DNA of 13,852 bases from Bacteroidota bacterium (GCA_017428585.1 JAFRQN010000081.1:1-13852); one strand, 5' to 3'; shown: positions 1 through 6,381, numbered from the stretch's first letter. Made by a program: numbers and translations. The notes: a model not told the origin generated them from the sequence alone.

Positions 1-16
1 ATTTTGGCTTAATTTA

Positions 17-46
17 TTGCTATAACAATACAGTTAATTTTATAAT
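17..46 (+). promoter_or_regulatory. Candidate sigma-70-like promoter for the AlbA_2 gene
   Basis: TTGCTA (17-22) and a perfect TATAAT (41-46) are separated by 18 bp. Transcription would start around position 53, a few bases before the ATG at 57, so the mRNA would be nearly leaderless, which fits the absence of a Shine-Dalgarno sequence. The flanks are AT-rich, so a chance match is possible. Confidence 0.3.
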
Positions 47-56
47 ATAGTATTGT

Positions 57-713
57 ATGATATATAGAAAAGATATATTAGAGCTTATTTCAAATGGCGA
101 AAGTGATATAGTAGAATTTAAGCGGCAGGGGACAACGCCAGAAAAATTATCAAAAGAAATTTGTGCTTTTGCTAATACAAAAGGTGGTTATTTGATTATA
201 GGTGTTGATGATGATAAAACAATTGTCGGAGTTAAAAGCGAAAAATCTGAGCTATATATATTAGAGCAAGCCTGTATTTTTAATATTGAACCAGTGCCAG
301 AATATGAATTAAGCGTCATTCCTATAAAAAAGAATGTGGATATTGTTGTTGCATATATTCCGCAAAGTTTGAAAAAGCCTCACAAAATCAAATTATTTGA
401 TGCTGAGAAAAATAAATTTTATTGGAGAGCATATATTAGAAATAATGACGAATCGGTGATAGCAAGTCGTGAAATGACTAATTTAATGGCATATATTTCT
501 AAAGACGAACCAATGCTTAATATCAATATTGGGAAAATAGAACGAATTCTTTTTGAACATTTGGAAACAAATAAAAGAACCAGTGTAAAAGAATTTGCTT
601 CTTATGCTAATATCTCACGCCGGCGTGCAGAGCGGATATTAATTCAATTAGTAAAGCTGGGTGTGATTATGATTCATACTGATTCGCAAAATGACTTTTT
701 TACAGCAGTTTAA
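57..713 (+). CDS. Schlafen/AlbA_2-type putative DNA-binding regulator with C-terminal winged helix
   Basis: Likely a nucleic-acid-binding transcriptional regulator in the cytoplasm; its target is unknown. Residues about 13-140 look like an AlbA_2 (Schlafen-like, formerly AAA_4) domain: an early 'ESDIVEFK' segment (15-22), then 'KEICAFANTKGGYLIIGVDD' (33-52), the most conserved stretch of the family. Residues about 158-215 are predicted helical and resemble a winged helix-turn-helix, with an Arg-rich recognition-helix-like segment 'NISRRRAERILIQL'. The length (218 aa) suits the short members; the longer ones carry extra domains. The ATG at 57 is the first in frame, 4 nt after the probable transcription start, and has no Shine-Dalgarno. 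mraY follows 55 bp downstream on the same strand with no clear terminator between, so read-through is possible. Family membership is well supported; DNA binding and a regulatory role are inferred. Confidence 0.82.
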   Translation: MIYRKDILELISNGESDIVEFKRQGTTPEKLSKEICAFANTKGGYLIIGVDDDKTIVGVKSEKSELYILEQACIFNIEPVPEYELSVIPIKKNVDIVVAYIPQSLKKPHKIKLFDAEKNKFYWRAYIRNNDESVIASREMTNLMAYISKDEPMLNINIGKIERILFEHLETNKRTSVKEFASYANISRRRAERILIQLVKLGVIMIHTDSQNDFFTAV

Positions 714-768
714 TTTTTATATATTTTATTATTAATTTCAAAAACAAATATTGTTAAAATAATAAATT

Positions 769-1899
769 ATGTTTTACTTTTTAGCTAATTGGTTGAAAAC
801 TATGTTTTCGCCTCCAGGTATAGGAGTTTTTCAGTACATTACTACAAGAGCCTTTTCGGCTGCAATAACAGCTTTAGTTATAAGTTGGATATTTGGTCCT
901 GTTATAATAAGAATATTAAAAAAACATCAGATTGGCGAACAAGATAAATTAGAACTTACAGGGGTAGGCAGTCATCATTTGAAAGCTGGTACTCCAACTA
1001 TGGGTGGCTTGATTATATTATTGTCGGTTATCATTCCAACATTATTATGGGCTAATATTTCTAATTGGTATGTAATTTTAGTTTTGATTACTACATTATT
1101 TTTAGGCGGTGTTGGATTTCTTGATGACTATTTGAAGGTTGTCAAAAAAATGAAAAAAGGATTGATTGGACGGTATAAAATAGTTGGTCAAGTTTTTATT
1201 GGTGTAGTTCTTGGAGGTGTTATTTATTTCTTTCCAGAATTATTTGGGAAAAATTTTGAATTATATAACACAATTACAACCGTACCTTTTGCTAAAAACT
1301 TAAATTTTGATTTTGGTATTTTATATATTCCAGCTGTAATTTTTATTTTAACTGCAACTTCTAATGCTGTAAATCTAACAGATGGATTAGATGGTTTGGC
1401 AATAGGTACTGTGGGTATTGTAGCATTAGCTCTTGCTTTAATTTGTTATTTTTCTGGAAATATGGCTTTTGCTAATTACTTAAATATAGTTTATTTGAGT
1501 GGATCTGGAGAACTTACTATTTTTTGTGCATCTTTAGTAGGAGCAGCTTTAGGATTTTTATGGTATAATGCTTATCCTGCACAAGTATTCATGGGTGATA
1601 CAGGATCTCTTGCTTTAGGCGGAGCTGTTGGCGCTTTATGTATTTTAGTAAAAAAAGAATTTTTGCTTCCTATCCTTGGCGGTATTTTCTTCCTTGAAGC
1701 ATTATCCGTTATAATTCAAGTTGGATATTTTAAATATACTAAAAAGAAATATGGTGAAGGCAGAAGGATTTTCCTTATATCGCCTGTTCATCATCATTTT
1801 GAAAAGAAAGGAATTCATGAAGCAAAAATTGTTGTTAGATATTATATAATTGCTGTGATTCTTGCTATTCTTACTATAGCGACATTTAAGGTTAGATAA
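769..1899 (+). CDS. mraY: Phospho-N-acetylmuramoyl-pentapeptide transferase (MraY)
   Basis: Transfers phospho-MurNAc-pentapeptide from UDP to undecaprenyl phosphate, giving lipid I, the first membrane step of peptidoglycan synthesis. It is a polytopic inner-membrane enzyme, and about ten hydrophobic segments are visible along its 376 residues (E. coli MraY has 360). Signature motifs are intact: 'FLDDYLK' (117-123, the catalytic Asp pair D119/D120), 'NLTDGLDGLA' (202-211), 'FMGDTGSLALGG' (274-285, with D277) and the cytoplasmic 'PVHHHFEKKG' (339-348). N-terminal 'PTMGGLIIL' is also typical. The ATG at 769 gives a normal amphipathic start; no Shine-Dalgarno precedes it. mraY usually sits between murE/murF and murD in the division/cell-wall cluster. 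Here its neighbours are a putative regulator and a convergent peptidase gene, so it is separated from that cluster. A strong hairpin follows the stop codon. Confidence 0.97.
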   Translation: MFYFLANWLKTMFSPPGIGVFQYITTRAFSAAITALVISWIFGPVIIRILKKHQIGEQDKLELTGVGSHHLKAGTPTMGGLIILLSVIIPTLLWANISNWYVILVLITTLFLGGVGFLDDYLKVVKKMKKGLIGRYKIVGQVFIGVVLGGVIYFFPELFGKNFELYNTITTVPFAKNLNFDFGILYIPAVIFILTATSNAVNLTDGLDGLAIGTVGIVALALALICYFSGNMAFANYLNIVYLSGSGELTIFCASLVGAALGFLWYNAYPAQVFMGDTGSLALGGAVGALCILVKKEFLLPILGGIFFLEALSVIIQVGYFKYTKKKYGEGRRIFLISPVHHHFEKKGIHEAKIVVRYYIIAVILAILTIATFKVR

Positions 1900-1923
1900 A
1901 AAGAATTTAATTATAAATTAATG

Positions 1924-1963
1924 ATATAAAAAAAGAGTAATTTTCATTACTCTTTTTTTATAT
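1924..1963. terminator. Bidirectional hairpin terminator between mraY and the M24 peptidase gene
   Basis: The arms 1924-1941 and 1946-1963 form a perfect 18-bp stem around a 4-nt loop (TTTC; GAAA on the minus strand). Each arm carries seven A or seven T next to the GAGTAAT/ATTACTC core, so either transcript gets a U tract. It lies 24 bp after the mraY stop and 17 bp after the stop of the convergent peptidase gene, so it can serve both. Confidence 0.88.
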
Positions 1964-1980
1964 CTAAGTTAAATATTCAA

Positions 1981-3168
1981 TTATAAATTCAATATAGGGA
2001 TTATTGCATCTTGTTGTCTGCCAGAAACCTCTACATTGCCTTCATCTGTAACGAAGATATCTATTTCTGTTCTATATCCTAATTTTCTTTCAGGCATATA
2101 TATACCTGGTTCAATAGAAAAACATGTACCTGGAATTATTACACGTTCATCTTTTGTTTCCAAATTGTCAATATGGCAGCCATTGCCATGTACTTCTTCG
2201 CCTATATTATGTCCTGTTCTATGAATAAAATATTCACCATAACCAGCTTTAGTTAAGACATTACGGCAAACATCATCTACTTCCCAGCCATGAACAGGTT
2301 TGTTTTCCTTAAAGCATTGTTTTACAAAGTCTAACGCTGCTAATCTGCCTGCACGTGCAACTTGGAATATATCTTCAATTTCTTTTGGTACGCTGTGTCC
2401 TATATAACCCATCCAAGTAATATCATAATAAATAGCGCCTGGTTTATTTTTCTTAGCCCATAAATCTATTAGAACTAAATCGCCTTCTTTCATTCTATAT
2501 GAATTTTCTTTGGTAGGTTCAAAATGTGGATCTGCAGCATGCTCATTAACTGCTACTATAGGACCATCTTCACATACCATATTATGTTTTTTATACAAAT
2601 CTATCATATATTCATAGATTTCATATTCTGTTGGAGGATTATTTTCCTTCATTCTGCGTGCTATTTCCTTGAATGCAGAATCTTTTATAAACTGCATTGA
2701 TTCACTTGCCTCACAATGACTTTTATAGTCTTCCATTGTAAGATGTGATTCAAATTTGCTTACTAAATCTGCACTTGATACAACTTCTATTCCAAAACTA
2801 CGAATCAATTCTATTGTTCCACCATCAACAATAGATACGTAAGGTATAGCGTTATAAGGAGAATACTGCATAGCTATCTTTTTTGCATTTCCTAATATTT
2901 CCTTTAATAGAGCATGCTGTTGCTGCCATGGTAGATAAACATTCTTTTTGCCAGGCAAATGATCGCAGCGCCATTGTTCAATGCTGTGAACTAATTTTTG
3001 TGGTTCTCCGCTTGCAGGTATATAATAAAACCAGCGGCGTGATGCAAAACGAGATGTATTCATATTTAATATTCTTGCTGCGATAGCATCTCTATTATGA
3101 AAATCATAGAATAACCAGCCATCTATGCCTTTCTTTTGTAATTCTGATTGAATTGCTTGTAAATCCAT
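1981..3168 (-). CDS. M24-family metallopeptidase (Xaa-Pro aminopeptidase-like)
   Basis: Predicted cytoplasmic dinuclear-metal peptidase that removes N-terminal residues ahead of proline, or a related M24 exopeptidase. Numbered from the ATG, the protein has 395 residues. The first ~135 form a creatinase-type N-terminal domain ('KKGIDGWLFYDFHNRD'), followed by the pita-bread catalytic domain. The five metal ligands can be placed: D235 ('VLIDLWAKK'), D249 ('YYDITWMGY'), H320 ('HRTGHNIGEEVHG'), E353 ('FSIEPGIYMP') and E368 ('YRTEIDIFV'). The two Asp ligands are 14 residues apart instead of the usual 11, because of a short Lys/Gly-rich insert. A TTG two codons upstream (3174-3172) would also give an open frame, but AAGGA at 3179-3175 lies 6 nt from the ATG and almost touches the TTG, so I chose the ATG. 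There is no signal peptide. Substrate preference cannot be read from the sequence. Confidence 0.9.
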   Translation of the reverse strand: MDLQAIQSELQKKGIDGWLFYDFHNRDAIAARILNMNTSRFASRRWFYYIPASGEPQKLVHSIEQWRCDHLPGKKNVYLPWQQQHALLKEILGNAKKIAMQYSPYNAIPYVSIVDGGTIELIRSFGIEVVSSADLVSKFESHLTMEDYKSHCEASESMQFIKDSAFKEIARRMKENNPPTEYEIYEYMIDLYKKHNMVCEDGPIVAVNEHAADPHFEPTKENSYRMKEGDLVLIDLWAKKNKPGAIYYDITWMGYIGHSVPKEIEDIFQVARAGRLAALDFVKQCFKENKPVHGWEVDDVCRNVLTKAGYGEYFIHRTGHNIGEEVHGNGCHIDNLETKDERVIIPGTCFSIEPGIYMPERKLGYRTEIDIFVTDEGNVEVSGRQQDAIIPILNL

Positions 3169-3174
3169 ATACAA

Positions 3175-3179
3175 TCCTT
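3175..3179 (-). promoter_or_regulatory. Shine-Dalgarno sequence fixing the peptidase start
   Basis: The minus strand reads AAGGA here, 6 nt before the ATG whose first base is 3168. This spacing supports the ATG and argues against the TTG codon at 3174. It is one of few Shine-Dalgarno-like sequences in the window. Confidence 0.55.
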
Positions 3180-3214
3180 GTCTTATATTTAATGTTTATT
3201 AAAATTATTATTAT

Positions 3215-3232
3215 ATTCTTAGAATCATTATA
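3215..3232 (-). promoter_or_regulatory. Candidate -10 element and adjacent small palindrome for the M24 gene
   Basis: The minus strand has TATAAT at 3232-3227, about 59 bp before the ATG. The inverted repeat ATTCT-T-AGAAT (3215-3225) sits where transcription would start and could be an operator. No good -35 hexamer is found at 16-19 bp, only A-rich sequence, so this is a weak call. Confidence 0.2.
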
Positions 3233-3340
3233 AAATAAAAATACACTTTTTTTTTGATATAAACAAAACAAGACTTTGATAATTTAATTTATTAATAGAT
3301 TTTTTTCTTTAATATTAATTTTGTATTATTGTATTTCTTT

Positions 3341-3354
3341 TTATAACGTTATAA
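3341..3354. promoter_or_regulatory. 14-bp perfect palindrome upstream of sdaA (possible operator)
   Basis: TTATAACGTTATAA is a perfect palindrome centred about 41 bp before the sdaA ATG, in the 220-bp divergent region between the peptidase gene and sdaA. Its central CG is rare in such AT-rich DNA. A dimeric regulator could bind here, but no regulator gene lies next to it and only one copy was noticed. Confidence 0.3.
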
Positions 3355-3388
3355 TTATAATCATATTGTATAGTTGATTTTATACTAA

Positions 3389-4579
3389 ATGGAATCAATA
3401 AAAAAAATATATAAAATAGGATATGGTCCTTCAAGCAGTCATACAATGGGACCTACTCAAGCAGCAGGTATTTATAAGAAAAATAATCCTGATGCTGCTT
3501 CTTTTCGTGTAACTCTATATGGCAGCTTGGCCGCTACAGGAAAAGGACATTTAACAGATGTTGCCGTTAAAGCTATTTTAAGTCCTAAAAAAACTGAATT
3601 TATTTGGAATCCTCAAGAAATACTTCCTGTTCATACAAATGGAATGAAATTTGAAACGGTTGATCAATTAGGAAATGCGAAAAATGAATGGATAGTTTAT
3701 AGTATTGGTGGTGGTGAAATTGTAAGTGATAATCTTTTGCCAGAGAAAAAAAGTATTTATTCATTAACAACACTTTCTGATATAATGAATTGGTGCCATA
3801 AAACAGGAAAAAGTTTTTGGGAATATGTTGTAGAAGTTGAAGAAAGTGATTTATTTGACTATCTGGAAGAAGTATGGAAAACTATGTGTAATACTATTAG
3901 ACATGGTTTGGAAGAAGAAGGTGTTTTGCCTGGTGGGTTGGGGCTGCAGAGAAAAGCTAATTCTTATTATGTAAAAGGTAGGGGATATAAAGAATCATTA
4001 AAAAATAGAGCTTTGTTGTTTGCTTATGCACTTGCAACAGCAGAAGAAAATGCTTCAGGTGGTGTTGTAGTTACAGCTCCTACTTGTGGTTCTGCGGGAG
4101 TACTGCCTGCTGTTTTATATTATATTTATGACAATCATAATTTCTCAGATAAAAGTATTCTGCGTGCTCTTGCTACAGCTGGTCTTTTGGGAAATATAAT
4201 AAAATATAATGCTTCTATTTCTGGTGCAGAAGTTGGTTGTCAAGGAGAAATTGGAAGTGCTTGTGCTATGGCTTCAGCAGCAGCCAATCAATTATTTGGC
4301 GGCAGTATTGCACAAATCGAATATGCTGCAGAAATGGGTTTGGAGCATCATTTAGGCTTAACCTGCGATCCAATTTGCGGACTTGTTCAAATTCCTTGTA
4401 TTGAAAGATGTGCTTTTGGTGCTGCAAGGGCTTTGAATTGTAATATGTATTCTATGCTTTCTGATGGCAAACATAGAGTCGGTTTTGATCGTGTTGTTGA
4501 AGTCATGAAACAAACAGGAAAAGATCTGCCGTCCTTATATAAGGAAACAGCCAAAGGAGGACTTGCTTCCATTTATTAA
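3389..4579 (+). CDS. sdaA: L-serine ammonia-lyase (iron-sulfur, single-chain, Bacteroides type)
   Basis: Deaminates L-serine to pyruvate and ammonia in the cytoplasm using an oxygen-sensitive [4Fe-4S] cluster, not PLP. The N-terminal beta domain starts at once with 'KIGYGPSSSHTMGP' (9-22). The catalytic alpha domain (about 160-396) has 'TAPTCGSAGVLPAV', 'GAEVGCQGEIGSAC' and 'CDPICGLVQIPCIERC'. C284, C326 and C337 are spaced 42 and 11 residues apart, the same as the three cluster ligands C343, C385 and C396 of the Legionella pneumophila enzyme. At 396 residues it is about 60 shorter than E. coli SdaA and ends at 'GGLASIY', so it lacks the penultimate C-terminal Cys that acts as the fourth ligand in longer enzymes. 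Extra Cys at 330 and 341 flank the ligands. The ATG at 3389 has no Shine-Dalgarno. rfaE1 follows 71 bp later with no strong terminator between. Confidence 0.94.
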   Translation: MESIKKIYKIGYGPSSSHTMGPTQAAGIYKKNNPDAASFRVTLYGSLAATGKGHLTDVAVKAILSPKKTEFIWNPQEILPVHTNGMKFETVDQLGNAKNEWIVYSIGGGEIVSDNLLPEKKSIYSLTTLSDIMNWCHKTGKSFWEYVVEVEESDLFDYLEEVWKTMCNTIRHGLEEEGVLPGGLGLQRKANSYYVKGRGYKESLKNRALLFAYALATAEENASGGVVVTAPTCGSAGVLPAVLYYIYDNHNFSDKSILRALATAGLLGNIIKYNASISGAEVGCQGEIGSACAMASAAANQLFGGSIAQIEYAAEMGLEHHLGLTCDPICGLVQIPCIERCAFGAARALNCNMYSMLSDGKHRVGFDRVVEVMKQTGKDLPSLYKETAKGGLASIY

Positions 4580-4639
4580 TAAGGATAATGATATTAATAA
4601 TAAAATAATTATTATTGTGTGATATTTGGTAATATATTT

Positions 4640-4643
4640 AGGA
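4640..4643 (+). promoter_or_regulatory. Weak Shine-Dalgarno of rfaE1
   Basis: AGGA ends 7 nt before the rfaE1 ATG at 4651, a workable spacing that supports this start. Confidence 0.4.
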
Positions 4644-4650
4644 TATTAAT

Positions 4651-5643
4651 ATGTTTAATATAGATGCAAATAGATTAAATAATTTGCTCGGCAATATAAA
4701 CGGACAAAAAATTGCTGTTATTGGTGATATTATGTTGGACAGATATTTCTGGGGAAATGTAACTCGTGTATCTCCAGAAGCGCCTGTTCCTGTAGTAGAT
4801 ATAGAAAGTGAAACATTCCATCTTGGCGGAGCAGCCAATGTAGCAAAAAATTTGTCTTCTTTGGGAATTACTCCTGTTCTTTTTGGTCTAATCGGTAATG
4901 ATGAACCAGGTGATATATTTATTAATGAATGTAATAACTGTGGTATAGTTGCTGATGGACTTTTTAAAGAAAATGAAAGAATTACAACTGTAAAGACGCG
5001 TGTAATAGGCAATAATCAACAGCTGCTTAGATTAGATAGCGAAATCAGAAGAAAAATATCTAAAGAAGCTGAAACCTTTATTATTAATAAATTAAAAAAA
5101 ATACAAGATCTTCGTGCTGTTATTTTTGAAGATTACGATAAAGGAACTATTAGCCAATTCTTGATTGAAAATGTTGTAGAATTTGCTAATAAAAATAATA
5201 TACCTGTTTTAGTAGATCCTAAATTTGACAACTTCCTTAGATATAAAAATGTTACTTTATTTAAACCTAATAAAAAAGAAACTATGCAGGGGTTGGGTGT
5301 AGAGTTAAATTCGATGGAAGATGTAATTAATGCAGGGAAAAAATTATTAAATCTATTAAATGCAGAATATATTTTAATTACTCTTGGGAAAGACGGAATG
5401 GTACTGCTTGAGAAAAATGGTGATATATCTGCTATTCCTACTGTAGCTAAGAAAATAGCTGATGTTTCAGGTGCAGGCGATACTGCAATCGCTGTTTTTG
5501 CTGCACTTTTGACAAGCGGTGCCGAATGCAAAGAAGCATCAGTTATAGCAAATTTTGCTTCTGGATTTGTATGCGAAAAGCCGGGAATTGTTGCTATAAA
5601 TCAGTTGCAATTAAAGGAAACTATTTTAAATCAAAAAAAATAA
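4651..5643 (+). CDS. rfaE1: D-glycero-beta-D-manno-heptose-7-phosphate kinase (monofunctional RfaE1/HldA type)
   Basis: PfkB/ribokinase-family sugar kinase that phosphorylates heptose 7-phosphate at C1, in the pathway to ADP-heptose for the LPS inner core. The diagnostic N-terminus is present: 'VIGDIMLDRYFWGNVTRVSP' (23-42), 'EAPVPVV' (43-49) and 'GGAANVAKNL' (59-68), the substrate-binding face of this subgroup. The second PfkB signature, 'DVSGAGDTAIAVFAA' (271-285), carries the catalytic base D277. At 330 residues it covers only the kinase half of bifunctional HldE (about 477 aa in E. coli), so a separate adenylyltransferase (RfaE2) should be encoded elsewhere. It may be co-transcribed with sdaA (71-bp gap), though the two pathways are unrelated. 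The subgroup call is strong because ordinary ribokinases or fructokinases lack the 'FWG.V.R.SPEAPVPVV' segment. Confidence 0.92.
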   Translation: MFNIDANRLNNLLGNINGQKIAVIGDIMLDRYFWGNVTRVSPEAPVPVVDIESETFHLGGAANVAKNLSSLGITPVLFGLIGNDEPGDIFINECNNCGIVADGLFKENERITTVKTRVIGNNQQLLRLDSEIRRKISKEAETFIINKLKKIQDLRAVIFEDYDKGTISQFLIENVVEFANKNNIPVLVDPKFDNFLRYKNVTLFKPNKKETMQGLGVELNSMEDVINAGKKLLNLLNAEYILITLGKDGMVLLEKNGDISAIPTVAKKIADVSGAGDTAIAVFAALLTSGAECKEASVIANFASGFVCEKPGIVAINQLQLKETILNQKK

Positions 5644-5651
5644 TAAAAAAA

Positions 5652-5683
5652 TTTGGATTTAATTGTAAAATGTTGTAATTTTG
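5652..5683 (+). promoter_or_regulatory. Candidate Bacteroidota-type promoter for tRNA-Glu
   Basis: TTTG (5652-5655), a 20-bp spacer and TAATTTTG (5676-5683) match the Bacteroides consensus TTTG-N19-21-TAnnTTTG exactly. Transcription would start around 5688-5690, leaving a leader of about 35 nt for 5' processing. A 9-bp inverted repeat (5661-5669 with 5686-5694) overlaps the element. Confidence 0.5.
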
Positions 5684-5723
5684 TATTTACAATTTGATGC
5701 ACAAATTGATTTTTAATTTTGTT

Positions 5724-5795
5724 GGTCCTATAGACTAATGGTTAGGTCACCAGCCTTTCACGCTGGCAGTAGGGGTTCGAATCCCCTTAGGATCA
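5724..5795 (+). tRNA. tRNA-Glu (anticodon TTC)
   Basis: A full cloverleaf can be drawn. Acceptor 5724-5730/5788-5794 has 7 bp with one G-T wobble. The D arm pairs GAC 5733-5735 with GTC 5746-5748 and has GG in its loop. Anticodon stem 5750-5754/5762-5766 holds loop CTTTCAC with anticodon TTC at 5757-5759. The variable region has 4 nt. T arm 5771-5775/5783-5787 has loop TTCGAAT. The discriminator is A5795. The 3' CCA is not encoded (CAC follows), so it must be added after transcription. The gene stands alone between rfaE1 and its own terminator. Confidence 0.97.
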
Positions 5796-5806
5796 CACTA
5801 ATCATC

Positions 5807-5844
5807 AAAAAATCATTATAATGAAAATTATAATGATTTTTTTT
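5807..5844 (+). terminator. Hairpin terminator after tRNA-Glu
   Basis: Arms 5807-5822 and 5827-5842 pair perfectly over 16 bp around a GAAA tetraloop, followed by a run of eight T (5837-5844). The 5' arm starts with six A, so the structure could also work from the other strand. It begins 11 bp after the tRNA. Confidence 0.88.
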
Positions 5845-5947
5845 ATTCTTCATAGATTACATTTCCTATTTCTAATCATTTGTATATGGTATTTTAATGC
5901 ATTTTGTGTATAAATTAGTTTTTAACGTACTGCATTGATAAAAAAAA

Positions 5948-5964
5948 CGGCACAAAATTTGCAT
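5948..5964 (+). promoter_or_regulatory. Sigma-54-type -24/-12 promoter match
   Basis: CGGCAC (5948-5953) and TTTGCAT (5958-5964) place the invariant GG (5949-5950) and GC (5961-5962) 12 bp apart, first base to first base, as in the consensus TGGCACG-N4-TTGCW. Only the flanking T and G of the -24 box differ. Transcription would start near 5974. The only gene downstream on this strand before the next terminator is the giant T9SS protein. It would require RpoN and an enhancer-binding activator, neither of which is in the window. Confidence 0.5.
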
Positions 5965-6243
5965 TATTCTATATCTATTTTGTAACAAAAAGCGGTTGTT
6001 TTAACTCTTTACTATATAATATATAATGATGAAGGTATGAATAGTAGAATAAGTGTATATTAATTTTTACACATTTATTATTTATAGAATTATTTTATTT
6101 TTTTCTTTTTGATATAGGGGTATTTTAAAAAAAATATTTTGTAAAAAAAGAAAAAAATATATATTTTGTATTTTATATTTCTTGATTTATTGATAATTTA
6201 TGATAAAAATATAAATTTTTTACGTAAGTATTATAAATTAAAA

Positions 6244-6305
6244 GTAGATATGTCATAAAATGATTGTAATTATATAGTGAATTGTATATTATGGCATATA
6301 TCTAC
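6244..6305 (+). promoter_or_regulatory. Imperfect inverted repeat in the leader of the giant gene
   Basis: The 5' arm GTAGATATGTCATAA (6244-6258) pairs with TTATGGCATATATCTAC (6289-6305): 8 bp, a 2-nt bulge, then 7 bp including one G-U, closing a 30-nt AT-rich loop. It contains several of the few G/C bases in the leader and ends 76 bp before the start codon. It could be an mRNA structure or a split operator; its role is unknown. Confidence 0.35.
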
Positions 6306-6381
6306 GTATATATTTTGTATAAAGAAAAATAATAATTAATAGAGAAAAATAATTGATTTTTAATAAATAAAAGGTTTTAGT

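Larger units (their letters stand above)
5845..6381 (+). other. 537-bp intergenic region and probable long leader of the giant secreted protein gene
   Basis: This very AT-rich stretch holds no reading frame I would call a gene; the longest plus-strand ATG frame noticed, starting at 6291, has 13 codons. It holds a sigma-54-type promoter match (5948-5964), a weak hairpin (6048-6057 with 6068-6079), three exact copies of ATATTTTGTA (6134-6143, 6161-6170, 6310-6319) and a longer imperfect stem (6244-6305). If transcription starts from the sigma-54 site, the leader is about 408 nt. No known riboswitch was recognised. Confidence 0.6.

Noticed and set aside
725..766. 9-bp inverted repeat between the AlbA_2 gene and mraY as a terminator
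   Set aside because: It has a 24-nt loop, only A-T pairs and no following T run.
2036..2224. Short plus-strand frames inside the M24 gene (also 2883-3086)
   Set aside because: They run antisense through conserved catalytic or N-terminal coding sequence, with no promoter or homology signal.
3169..3174. TTG start two codons upstream for the M24 peptidase
   Set aside because: The AAGGA at 3179-3175 almost touches the TTG but is ideally spaced (6 nt) from the ATG at 3168.
4596..4616. AT-only hairpin between sdaA and rfaE1 as a terminator
   Set aside because: It has only 8 A-T pairs and no T tract after it; too weak to call.
4638..5012. Minus-strand open frame opposite rfaE1, and similar ones at 5133-5531, 4387-4572, 7137-7367 and 11904-12143
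   Set aside because: They lie inside strongly supported genes on the other strand, show no family resemblance and have low-complexity Ser/Pro/Thr-rich translations typical of antisense frames.
5714..5721. TAATTTTG directly before tRNA-Glu as its -7 box
   Set aside because: Transcription would then start inside the mature tRNA; the upstream copy at 5676-5683 has both a -33 partner and a sensible distance.
5724..5844. tRNA-Glu as an integration site for a mobile element
   Set aside because: No integrase gene and no repeat of the tRNA 3' end were noticed nearby; the downstream hairpin is an ordinary terminator.
6291..6332. 13-codon frame in the leader as a leader peptide
   Set aside because: It overlaps the 3' arm of the leader stem, lacks a Shine-Dalgarno and has no distinctive residue run; expected by chance.
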